A stretch of 64,000 nt of DNA from VMCP01 sp964527775 (lineage in GTDB: Bacteria; Bacteroidota; Bacteroidia; NS11-12g; UBA955), in NCBI GenBank assembly GCA_964527775.1, contig CAZGQS010000006.1, forward strand, positions 57,961-121,960. Reading direction: 5' to 3'. Made by a program: the position numbers and the translations under genes. Below, one piece after another: positions 58,263 through 64,000 of the stretch. How positions within the stretch are numbered: position 1 is the stretch's first letter; every line of letters begins with the position of its first letter. The notes under the pieces are model-generated. The model saw nothing but the letters and a program-made list of their open reading frames with translations. It had not been told where the DNA came from and did no database searches.

Positions 58263-58961
58263 ATGTCAATACAAATCACATCTTTTTACGTCTTTAACAT
58301 AAAGGCAAGATTCCAATATAACGCTCTTTCAAAAATGGCTTATGCTGGGGCATTTTTTAGAAGAGTCCCGGGTTGCACTTTTGCAAAAATCATGGGCACA
58401 GGGGGAGGGAATCTCGGATTTGGACTCGTTCCAAATTTTAAAATATATACCGCTATTTTAACTTGGGAAAGTCCTGAATTCATGGCAAAGTTTGAAAAAA
58501 CAAATGGGCTTTTTAAGAAATATGAAAAAATCAGTTCTTCCATTCAAAGAATTTATGGTAGAGCTTTTCAATCACATGGCAAATGGGATGGAGTTCAACC
58601 ATTTCAAGTAACTAAGCAGACAGATCAAATAGAGTCGAAAATTATTGTTCTAACTCGTGCTCGAATTAGACTCAGCCAGATTAAAAAATTCTGGGATTTT
58701 GTTCCGAGGGCGAGCGATGCTTTGAATCATATAAAAGGAAGGATTTTCAGCTTAGGAATAGGCGAATTTCCGCTGATTCTTCAAGCAACTCTAAGTATTT
58801 GGGAGTCACAAGCACACATGAGGGAATATGCTTATAAGAATGAGCATCATCTCGCAGCAATAAAGAAAACCAAAGAAACGAATTGGTATTCTGAAGAACT
58901 ATTTGCTCGATTTTATGTGGTTGAAAATCCGTTTAACCGACAGCCGTCAGCCGTCAGTTGA
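58263..58961 (+). CDS. CrtA-like (spheroidene monooxygenase family) protein
   Basis: 232 residues. The pattern matches the CrtA family: FARMGxAG-type start (NALSKMAYAGAFFRRVPGCTFAKIMGTGGG), FGLVPNFKIYTAILTWES, IYGRAFQSHGKWDGVQPF, VLTRARIRLSQIKKFWDFVP, GIGEFPLILQATLSIWES and HMREYAYKNEHHLAAIKKT. In purple bacteria CrtA oxygenates acyclic carotenoids at C-2; in Bacteroidota relatives are linked to keto-carotenoids. The last six codons and the stop come from heptamer array G, so the natural C-terminus probably ended near ENPF. Confidence 0.84.
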   Translation: MSIQITSFYVFNIKARFQYNALSKMAYAGAFFRRVPGCTFAKIMGTGGGNLGFGLVPNFKIYTAILTWESPEFMAKFEKTNGLFKKYEKISSSIQRIYGRAFQSHGKWDGVQPFQVTKQTDQIESKIIVLTRARIRLSQIKKFWDFVPRASDALNHIKGRIFSLGIGEFPLILQATLSIWESQAHMREYAYKNEHHLAAIKKTKETNWYSEELFARFYVVENPFNRQPSAVS

Positions 58962-59011
58962 CAGCGGTCAGCCGAGAGCCGAAAACCGATAACCGATAAC
59001 CGATAACCGTG
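58942..59011 (-). repeat. Heptamer-phased array G (between convergent crtA-like and TonB-domain genes)
   Basis: Ten in-phase heptamers. On the plus strand: AGCCGTC twice, AGTTGAC, AGCGGTC, AGCCGAG, AGCCGAA, AACCGAT three times and AACCGTG. Read on the minus strand, GGTTATC/GGTTTTC units come first after the TonB-domain gene. The TGA stop of the crtA-like gene (58959-58961) lies inside the third unit. Confidence 0.94.
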
Positions 59012-59024
59012 CAGTTTTCATTTT

Positions 59025-59462
59025 TCACTGCAAATTAAACATCAACGGTATCTCGAAATAACTATTGATTGGAAGTCCGTCTTTTTTGCCGGGATTCCAG
59101 CGTTTTGATTTTTTAAGGATTCGGATGGTTTCATGCGTGAATTCAGGGCATGCAGCAACTGTTTTCATGGGTTTGAAATTGCTCAATTCTCCGTTCTTGG
59201 TTACCATGAAGCGAACAACCACTTTTCCGCTGATTCCTTCATCCATGCATCTTGTGGGGTATTTTACCTGATCGCTGATGAATTTATAGAATTTCTGCTC
59301 TCCTCCGGGGTAGTTTGCTCGCTCGAAGGATGGTGAGTTCATTGCATCTAAATCTACAACATCAATTTCTGCTGATTTTACGGGAGCATCTTCTGTATCT
59401 GAAGTTTGGGCTTGTAAAATGAACGGTAAAAATATCCCTAGAAAAAAGAAAAAAGATTTCAT
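59025..59462 (-). CDS. Periplasmic TonB C-terminal-domain protein
   Basis: 145 residues. A signal peptide (SFFFFLGIFLPFILQAQ) replaces the usual membrane anchor plus Pro-rich linker. The TonB_C fold is recognisable in DQVKYPTRCMDEGISGKVVVRFMVTKNGELSNFKPMK and ACPEFTHETIRILKKSKRWNPGKKDGLPINSYFEIPLMF. A soluble TonB domain is common in Bacteroidota and probably does not energise receptors. TATATTTG lies 4 nt upstream. Confidence 0.86.
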   Translation of the reverse strand: MKSFFFFLGIFLPFILQAQTSDTEDAPVKSAEIDVVDLDAMNSPSFERANYPGGEQKFYKFISDQVKYPTRCMDEGISGKVVVRFMVTKNGELSNFKPMKTVAACPEFTHETIRILKKSKRWNPGKKDGLPINSYFEIPLMFNLQ

Positions 59463-59466
59463 CGAA

Positions 59467-59474
59467 CAAATATA
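59467..59474 (-). promoter_or_regulatory. -7 box TATATTTG (TonB-domain gene)
   Basis: An exact TAnnTTTG on the minus strand, 4 nt before the ATG at 59462. Confidence 0.6.
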
Positions 59475-59506
59475 GGAATTTCAAAACCTTTAAAAAGACT
59501 GCGTGT

Positions 59507-59514
59507 TACTTTTG
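59507..59514 (+). promoter_or_regulatory. -7 box TACTTTTG (nitroreductase gene)
   Basis: An exact TAnnTTTG, 4 nt before ATG 59519. It and the TATATTTG of the divergent gene lie within 50 bp. Confidence 0.6.
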
Positions 59515-59518
59515 CATT

Positions 59519-60148
59519 ATGTCATTGATTGAATCGCTGCGTTGGAGATACGCCGTTAAGAATTATAGAAATCAAGTTGTTGAAAAAGACAAACTAGATC
59601 AAATTTTAGAATCTATTAGGTTGACGCCAACGTCTATGGGATTGCAAACATTTAAGGTGTTTGTGATTAGTGATTCAGCAATAAGACAAGAAATGTTGGC
59701 CAAAGTGTGCAAACAACCTCAGACAGTTGAAGCAAGTCACTTGCTGGTGTTTGCAGCCTATTCGGAGCTGAACGACGATCAAATTGATCAATACATGCAG
59801 AGAATCGCCGATACTAGAGGCCAAGACTTAACGGAACTGGAGAAGTTTAAGATGGGCATAAAGTCGTATTCCGGTAAAATGAGCAATGACGAATTTATGT
59901 CGTGGACGTCTAAGCAAACTTACATTGCCCTAGGAACGGCAATGGCAGCCGCAGCTCACTTGGAGGTAGATTCTACTCCAATGGAGGGATTTGATAACAA
60001 AGCCATGGATGAACTATTGAATCTTCAAAGTCAAGGTTTGTTCTCTACGGTAATGTTGGCTGTGGGATATAGAGATGCGGAAAAGGATTTCTTGGCGAAA
60101 GCAAAAAAGGTAAGAAAATCATTAGAAGAGTTATTTTTAGTTAAGTGA
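59519..60148 (+). CDS. Nitroreductase-family NAD(P)H oxidoreductase
   Basis: A flavin enzyme of 209 residues. The N-terminus SLIESLRWRYAVKNYRNQVVEKDKLDQILESIRLTPTSMGLQTFKVFVI matches the FMN-binding NfsB-like group, with Arg/Lys near position 10-15 for the phosphate. Later motifs are WTSKQTYIALGTAMAAAAHLEVDSTPMEGFDNKAMDELL. It reduces quinones or nitro compounds; the natural substrate is unknown. The mRNA may be leaderless. Confidence 0.9.
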   Translation: MSLIESLRWRYAVKNYRNQVVEKDKLDQILESIRLTPTSMGLQTFKVFVISDSAIRQEMLAKVCKQPQTVEASHLLVFAAYSELNDDQIDQYMQRIADTRGQDLTELEKFKMGIKSYSGKMSNDEFMSWTSKQTYIALGTAMAAAAHLEVDSTPMEGFDNKAMDELLNLQSQGLFSTVMLAVGYRDAEKDFLAKAKKVRKSLEELFLVK

Positions 60149-60223
60149 TTTATTAGACTAAAAATTTTGTAAGTCGTTGATTTTGTTTGTAAAAAAATAA
60201 GGTTTTTATTAGAAATTGTTTTG

Positions 60224-60248
60224 AATGTTCAATAAAAAAATGAACATT
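60224..60248 (+). promoter_or_regulatory. Inverted repeat in leader of LamG surface protein gene
   Basis: AATGTTCA, 9-nt A-rich loop, TGAACATT, ending 22 nt before the ATG at 60271. An 8-bp stem without a following T-run; possibly an operator or mRNA leader hairpin. Confidence 0.35.
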
Positions 60249-60270
60249 TGATTTAACAACAACAATTTCG

Positions 60271-62409
60271 ATGAAAAAATCTTTACTATTTTTAATGTTT
60301 TATTGGGCTGTAAGCCATGTGAATGCTCAAAATCGTGCGCTACATTTTGATGGTGTAGATGATTACGTGGAATTATCGAATCATACCGGTCTAAGTGGTC
60401 CGAAGTATATTACCATAGAATCGTGGATTTATGTAGATAATTTTAACAGTTCGCCATGCAATGTGTGCGCTCCCGTAGTTTGGCATCAAGATGATGCATA
60501 CAGATTTGGAACGGGTAATGCCAAGGGAATTCATTTTGATATAAGTGATGGTTCCAACACTCAGTCGTTCAGTATTTCTGGCGGACTAAATCAGAATCAG
60601 TGGCACCACATTGCGGGCACTTTTGACGGCAGTTGGATGAGGATTTATCTTGATGGTGTTCTAAAAGATTCAGCCTCTGCAAAATTCAGTGCTATAGGAT
60701 ATAATTCGAGTTCAACCCCCATTTGGATTGGTGACCCAGTTACGGGTTACGGAGGTATCATTGAAGAAACCAGAATTTGGGACTATGCGCGAACTAAAAA
60801 ACAAATTCAAGATGGAATGTATAAAAAATTCCCATCCAATGAAAAAGGGTTGCTATTGCAGCTAAGTTATGAAGACGGAGTCCCATACAAAAAGAATACA
60901 ACCGTGACTTCTGTAAAAGACGATAGTCCAAACGGTAACAACGGAAAATTGAACAATTTCTACTTAGATGATTCTACGTCGAATTTTGTCATAGGTAGGT
61001 CGTTTTGTGACTCTACCGTTTATGGGAAAGCTACCGTTACAGCATGCGATAAGTATACTTTTCCCTCGAAAAAAAGGTTCGCATCCAAAACGGGAACTTA
61101 TTCAGATACCATTGTCTCGGTAAATGGCTGCGATTCGGTCATTACCTTCGATGTAACCATCAAAAAGAGCAGTTCCTACAATATCAAAACCGTTGTGTGT
61201 GATTCGTTTGAAAGTCCAACATACAAGGGTTCACATTACTATAAATCAGGGAAGTACCAAGAAAGAACGTCTAACTATTTGGGTTGCGATTCAATCATCA
61301 CCATATTCTTGACGGTGACTTCCAAGATGGAAACTAATTTCAAGTATTCTGCGTGTTATTCTGTAAAATTGAACGGCCCATCAGGCAGAACCGTGACCAA
61401 GTCAGGCAAGTACTACGACACACTTAAGGGTTGGGGTGGATGTGACTCCATTCTAATTCATACGGTTACCATCAAGGATAGAAGCTTTGCCAAACGCCGA
61501 CTAGATTTCTGTCGATTTGTAGTTTGTCCAACAGATAAAGATGTTATTTATCGTTCCGAGGGACTTTATTACGATACCATTACCAATTATTTGGGCTGCG
61601 ACAGCATCATCGAATACGAAGTAAAGTCCACCAAATCCACCGGAAACATCAGCGTGAGAACCTGCGGAAGTTATAAAAGTCCAAGCGGAGAATATACTTG
61701 GAACGTGTCGGGCAAATACCGCGATACTTTGATTGGTGGAAATTACAAGGCCTGCGATAGTTTCATCAACATTGATTTGACCATCATCAAGCCAACTTCT
61801 GTGAATTTATCTGAAAAAGGCTGCGGAATGTTTGTGACTCCTCAAGGTAAGAAAGTGACAAAATCGGGCAAGGTAATTGAAACGCTCAAGTCAAGAGAAG
61901 GTTGCGACAGCATCATTTACACCATCGATGTTGCCATTGTTGATGTGAATACATCGGTTTCGAGGGACTGGAATACATTAACGGCCACAGCAACCGGAGC
62001 TGCATTCCAATGGTTGGATTGCAATCAAGCACAATCACCCATTAACGGAGAGACCAACGCTTCGTATATGCCAACTGGAAATGGGAAGTTTGCCGTTGAA
62101 GTTAAGCAAAACGGATGTACGGATACATCGGTATGCTTGGTTTTTGCATATACCGGATTGAATGACATGGGAATTCAACCAATGGCTATTTTGCCAAATC
62201 CAAGTACAGGTCAATTCACCATGGAGGTGCCTGATTTATTGCATCATGCAGAAATGAAGGTCTATAGTTCATCTGGGCAAATTGTTCACATGGAAGACTT
62301 AAAAGAATTCAAAAAAGGATCATTTACATTGAAATTAACTCCAGGAGTTTACACGGTCTTGATTCAATCAGATTCAGGTAAAATTCAAGGTAGAATAGTT
62401 TTTGAATAA
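60271..62409 (+). CDS. LamG surface protein with six Cys/CDSI repeats and type IX sorting domain
   Basis: 712 residues. Signal KSLLFLMFYWAVSHVNAQ. A LamG/concanavalin-like domain covers about 20-205 (ALHFDGVDDYVELSNHTG, YITIESWIYVDN, WHHIAGTFDGSWMRIYLDG, IWIGDPVTGYGGIIEETRIWDYAR). Residues about 245-560 hold six repeats of roughly 50 residues, each with an early Cys and a closing GCDSI (or ACDSF) followed by a beta strand (e.g. GTYSDTIVSVNGCDSVITFDVTI). The C-terminal 75 residues are a T9SS domain with ILPNPSTGQFTMEVPD. Probably a cell-surface adhesin. Confidence 0.85.
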   Translation: MKKSLLFLMFYWAVSHVNAQNRALHFDGVDDYVELSNHTGLSGPKYITIESWIYVDNFNSSPCNVCAPVVWHQDDAYRFGTGNAKGIHFDISDGSNTQSFSISGGLNQNQWHHIAGTFDGSWMRIYLDGVLKDSASAKFSAIGYNSSSTPIWIGDPVTGYGGIIEETRIWDYARTKKQIQDGMYKKFPSNEKGLLLQLSYEDGVPYKKNTTVTSVKDDSPNGNNGKLNNFYLDDSTSNFVIGRSFCDSTVYGKATVTACDKYTFPSKKRFASKTGTYSDTIVSVNGCDSVITFDVTIKKSSSYNIKTVVCDSFESPTYKGSHYYKSGKYQERTSNYLGCDSIITIFLTVTSKMETNFKYSACYSVKLNGPSGRTVTKSGKYYDTLKGWGGCDSILIHTVTIKDRSFAKRRLDFCRFVVCPTDKDVIYRSEGLYYDTITNYLGCDSIIEYEVKSTKSTGNISVRTCGSYKSPSGEYTWNVSGKYRDTLIGGNYKACDSFINIDLTIIKPTSVNLSEKGCGMFVTPQGKKVTKSGKVIETLKSREGCDSIIYTIDVAIVDVNTSVSRDWNTLTATATGAAFQWLDCNQAQSPINGETNASYMPTGNGKFAVEVKQNGCTDTSVCLVFAYTGLNDMGIQPMAILPNPSTGQFTMEVPDLLHHAEMKVYSSSGQIVHMEDLKEFKKGSFTLKLTPGVYTVLIQSDSGKIQGRIVFE

Positions 62410-62422
62410 AGTGTAATGTGGA

Positions 62423-62576
62423 GAGTTTAGAGTTTAGAGTGTAGAGTGTAGAGTGTAGAGTGTAGAGTGTAGAGTGTAGAGTGTAGAGATGGCTCAACTC
62501 TCAACTCTCAACTCTAAACCTTCAACCCTCAACCGAAAGCTGTTCACCGATCACCGATCACCGATCACCGATCACC
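62423..62576 (-). repeat. Heptamer-phased array H (downstream of START-domain gene)
   Basis: Twenty-two in-phase heptamers, the longest array. In the sense of the START gene: four GGTGATC and one GGTGAAC, AGCTTTC, GGTTGAG-type units, AGTTGAG three times, CCATCTC, TACACTC seven times and TAAACTC twice. The gene's TGA stop is part of a neighbouring in-phase unit, TGAGGAC (62583-62577). Confidence 0.96.
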
Positions 62577-62580
62577 GTCC

Positions 62581-63246
62581 TCAAAACCGTTCTTTAATAT
62601 CGGGGTGCTTGAAGCTGCTGTGTTTCTGCACCTCGGTATTTTTGAGCTTTTTGATGCTTTCGTAGGGGCCTTCCGATATAAACATGTTGAGAATCCAGGC
62701 GGGAACGCTTCCCCCGGGATCAGATTTCAAATAATAGGTGCACTCAATTTTATTTTTAGCCACTGGTTGAAGCTCCCAAGTAGCAATGTTGTTTTTGACG
62801 CGCACAACATTTTCAACGGTCTTGAGATAGTTGTGCTGTGAAGTTGAATATACGGTAGTTTTGAATGTTTTGGGGTCTTGACTCAATGCAATGTGCATGA
62901 CTACATCTCGGTCATTCACGGGCCAGGGCGCGTCAACGTAGTGATAAGCGAGGAATTCCTTCTCGTTGATTTTTTTGACCAGCTTAGACTTAGACGTGGA
63001 ATACACCCAATTTTTGTAGTTGTCATAATCAATCAGGGCACCTACAATGGCATTGAGAGAGCTTTCGATGGTAACAATGGCCTTGATTTCTTTAAAAGGT
63101 GTTCCTTCTTGAGAACGGGTATAAACGGTGATTCCATCGCCTTCGCGACTTTTGTGCCATTCTTTTTCTTTCTGGGGATGCTGATTCGTTTTTGATGGGA
63201 AAAAGGCACTAATCCAACTCAAACACAGCAACAATCCAATTTTCAT
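62581..63246 (-). CDS. START domain-containing protein
   Basis: 221 residues with a short signal-like N-terminus (KIGLLLCLSWISAFF). The StAR-related lipid-transfer fold is indicated by WHKSREGDGITVYTRSQEG, FKEIKAIVTIESSLNAIVGALIDYDNYKNWVYSTSKSKL, AYHYVDAPWPVNDRDVVMHI, WELQPVAKNKIECTYYLKSDPGGSVPAWILNMF. It probably binds a lipid in the periplasm. The stop codon sits at the edge of array H. Confidence 0.86.
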   Translation of the reverse strand: MKIGLLLCLSWISAFFPSKTNQHPQKEKEWHKSREGDGITVYTRSQEGTPFKEIKAIVTIESSLNAIVGALIDYDNYKNWVYSTSKSKLVKKINEKEFLAYHYVDAPWPVNDRDVVMHIALSQDPKTFKTTVYSTSQHNYLKTVENVVRVKNNIATWELQPVAKNKIECTYYLKSDPGGSVPAWILNMFISEGPYESIKKLKNTEVQKHSSFKHPDIKERF

Positions 63247-63250
63247 TTCT

Positions 63251-63934
63251 CTAAGGGATATTTGATTCTGTCACAAGTATAGTGCAAAAGTCACCTGTGT
63301 CCACAATAATTCCTGAATCAATTCGAATGCCGTAAGTGTGTGATCCTGATTCATTTTCAAATACAGCAATAAGAGTTGGCAGGGTGTGGTGTGTGCTGGT
63401 ATTGTTAAAGTAGAAATTTCTTGTGGCCACAGAATTTCCATCTCGCATAAGCCTGTATGTGACGAAGTTTGTACTGCTTGTAAAAGCTGAAAAACTCGCA
63501 GTTACAACCACATCGCCTCCGCTAGCGGAATAAGTGCCTGTCCAATTGGATACATTGTTTGGCCCACTCACACTGGTGCTGCTCGCCGATACGTTATTAA
63601 TCAGAACGGTATGCTTGGTGGTTTGTTTATCGTGATTGATTAGGCGCTGCCATTTAGATCCATCGAAATAATAATAACCCGGTGTCACAGCATTGGTAGA
63701 TGAGCCCGCCGATGCGGTATTGTAAATGAGCAGTCCATTTGCAGGCGACGAAATGGTAGAATTATCGGTAATTGAAGTCAATGCCACCCTCGGGGGAAGA
63801 AATCCTTTATTGCTTGCGGTCACATCAAGTTGAGCGGATGAGTTGGGTGTTGTGGTGTTAATTCCAACTTGCGAAAATGCTGAAAGTTGTATACCGAAGC
63901 ACAAAGCGATGAAGAAAATGCGATGAAATTTCAT
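63251..63934 (-). CDS. Secreted surface protein with GINTTTP-type N-terminal repeat head
   Basis: 227 residues. Signal RIFFIALCFGIQLSAFSQ is followed by VGINTTTPNSSAQLDVTASNKGFLPPRVALTS, a segment found at the start of many Bacteroidota tail-fibre-like or adhesin proteins. YYYFDGSKWQRL follows, then a beta-rich C-terminal domain without a sorting signal (ends TILVTESNIP). No function is known. It lies 4 nt upstream of the START gene and is probably cotranscribed with it. Confidence 0.75.
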   Translation of the reverse strand: MKFHRIFFIALCFGIQLSAFSQVGINTTTPNSSAQLDVTASNKGFLPPRVALTSITDNSTISSPANGLLIYNTASAGSSTNAVTPGYYYFDGSKWQRLINHDKQTTKHTVLINNVSASSTSVSGPNNVSNWTGTYSASGGDVVVTASFSAFTSSTNFVTYRLMRDGNSVATRNFYFNNTSTHHTLPTLIAVFENESGSHTYGIRIDSGIIVDTGDFCTILVTESNIP

Positions 63935-63956
63935 TTAAATGCGTTGGAAGAGATTT

Positions 63957-63964
63957 CAAAAATA
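63957..63964 (-). promoter_or_regulatory. -7 box TATTTTTG (surface protein - START operon)
   Basis: An exact TAnnTTTG on the minus strand, 22 nt before the ATG at 63934. Confidence 0.5.
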
Positions 63965-63976
63965 ATGAAAAACCCT

Positions 63977-63984
63977 TATATTTG
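63977..63984 (+). promoter_or_regulatory. -7 box TATATTTG for a gene beyond the window end
   Basis: An exact TAnnTTTG pointing out of the window. Only 16 bases follow, so the transcript it serves cannot be identified. Confidence 0.5.
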
Positions 63985-64000
63985 CAGTCCTTTTAAAGGA

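Noticed and set aside
63977..64000. tRNA gene start at the window end
   Set aside because: A promoter box is present, but only 16 bases follow; no tRNA feature can be recognised.

Overview
The window is a chromosomal segment of an aquatic, aerobic member of the Bacteroidota, most likely Flavobacteriales-like. The evidence is gliding/type IX secretion genes (gldD, gldE, a PorE-like OmpA protein), five proteins with C-terminal type IX sorting domains, Bacteroidota promoter boxes (TAnnTTTG), a lack of Shine-Dalgarno sequences, a green-type proteorhodopsin and TonB-dependent receptors. A run of exactly 100 N at 10354-10453 shows that it is a scaffold from a draft assembly.

Layout. 1-6.5 kb: the 3' end of ftsK, lolA, sucD, a lipoprotein glutathione peroxidase, an Omp28-like lipoprotein, xerD and a glycosyltransferase. 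6.5-10.3 kb: a secreted sortilin-type propeller and a serine hydrolase. 10.6-13.3 kb: a tight minus-strand set (DUF2490, MscS, VOC, DUF2200, VOC, DUF6970) bounded by repeat arrays. 13.4-24.9 kb: aconitase, ruvC, a second serine hydrolase, a DUF4143 ATPase, argS, rlmH, an OmpA lipoprotein and a TonB-dependent receptor. 25.3-26.1 kb: proteorhodopsin with its terminator. 26.1-34.2 kb: rng, a 29-residue COX24-type protein, a TPR protein and HU on the minus strand, facing mutY, ssb, gldE, gldD and the porE-like gene. 34.2-46.1 kb: LOG, a zinc phospholipase-like protein, pdxJ, two outer-membrane proteins, MerR, an M23 peptidase, gamma-carbonic anhydrase, hutI, bacilliredoxin, suhB, LysE and bile-acid transporters, nadD and gmk. 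46.1-56.2 kb: a secreted PNGase F-like protein and a probable uptake operon (sorted surface protein with a duplicated unit, TonB receptor, beta-helix lipoprotein), then a propeller lipoprotein. 56.2-59 kb: a MarR regulator divergent from NAD-binding protein, phytoene synthase and a CrtA-like oxygenase, with palindromes between. 59-64 kb: a TonB-domain protein, nitroreductase, a LamG and Cys-repeat surface protein, a START protein and a surface protein.

The most unusual signal is a family of intergenic arrays made of heptanucleotides kept in strict 7-bp phase (116 units at eight sites, plus a partial copy beyond the gap). They lie at gene 3' ends and in no divergent promoter region. At most sites they read in the sense of the gene they follow, starting with GGTGATC/GGTTTTC units, then AGCCGTC-type units, then AGTTGAG or CTCTAAA-type units. 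Several stop codons lie inside the arrays, and the last codons of the CrtA-like gene are array sequence. The 55 bp on the left of the N-gap are identical to the 55 bp on its right, which looks like a k-mer overlap between contigs that really abut.

Functionally the window joins light use (proteorhodopsin), carotenoid synthesis (crtB, crtA-like), outer-membrane uptake, and secretion and gliding. The genes crtE, crtI, crtY and blh needed for retinal are not in the window.
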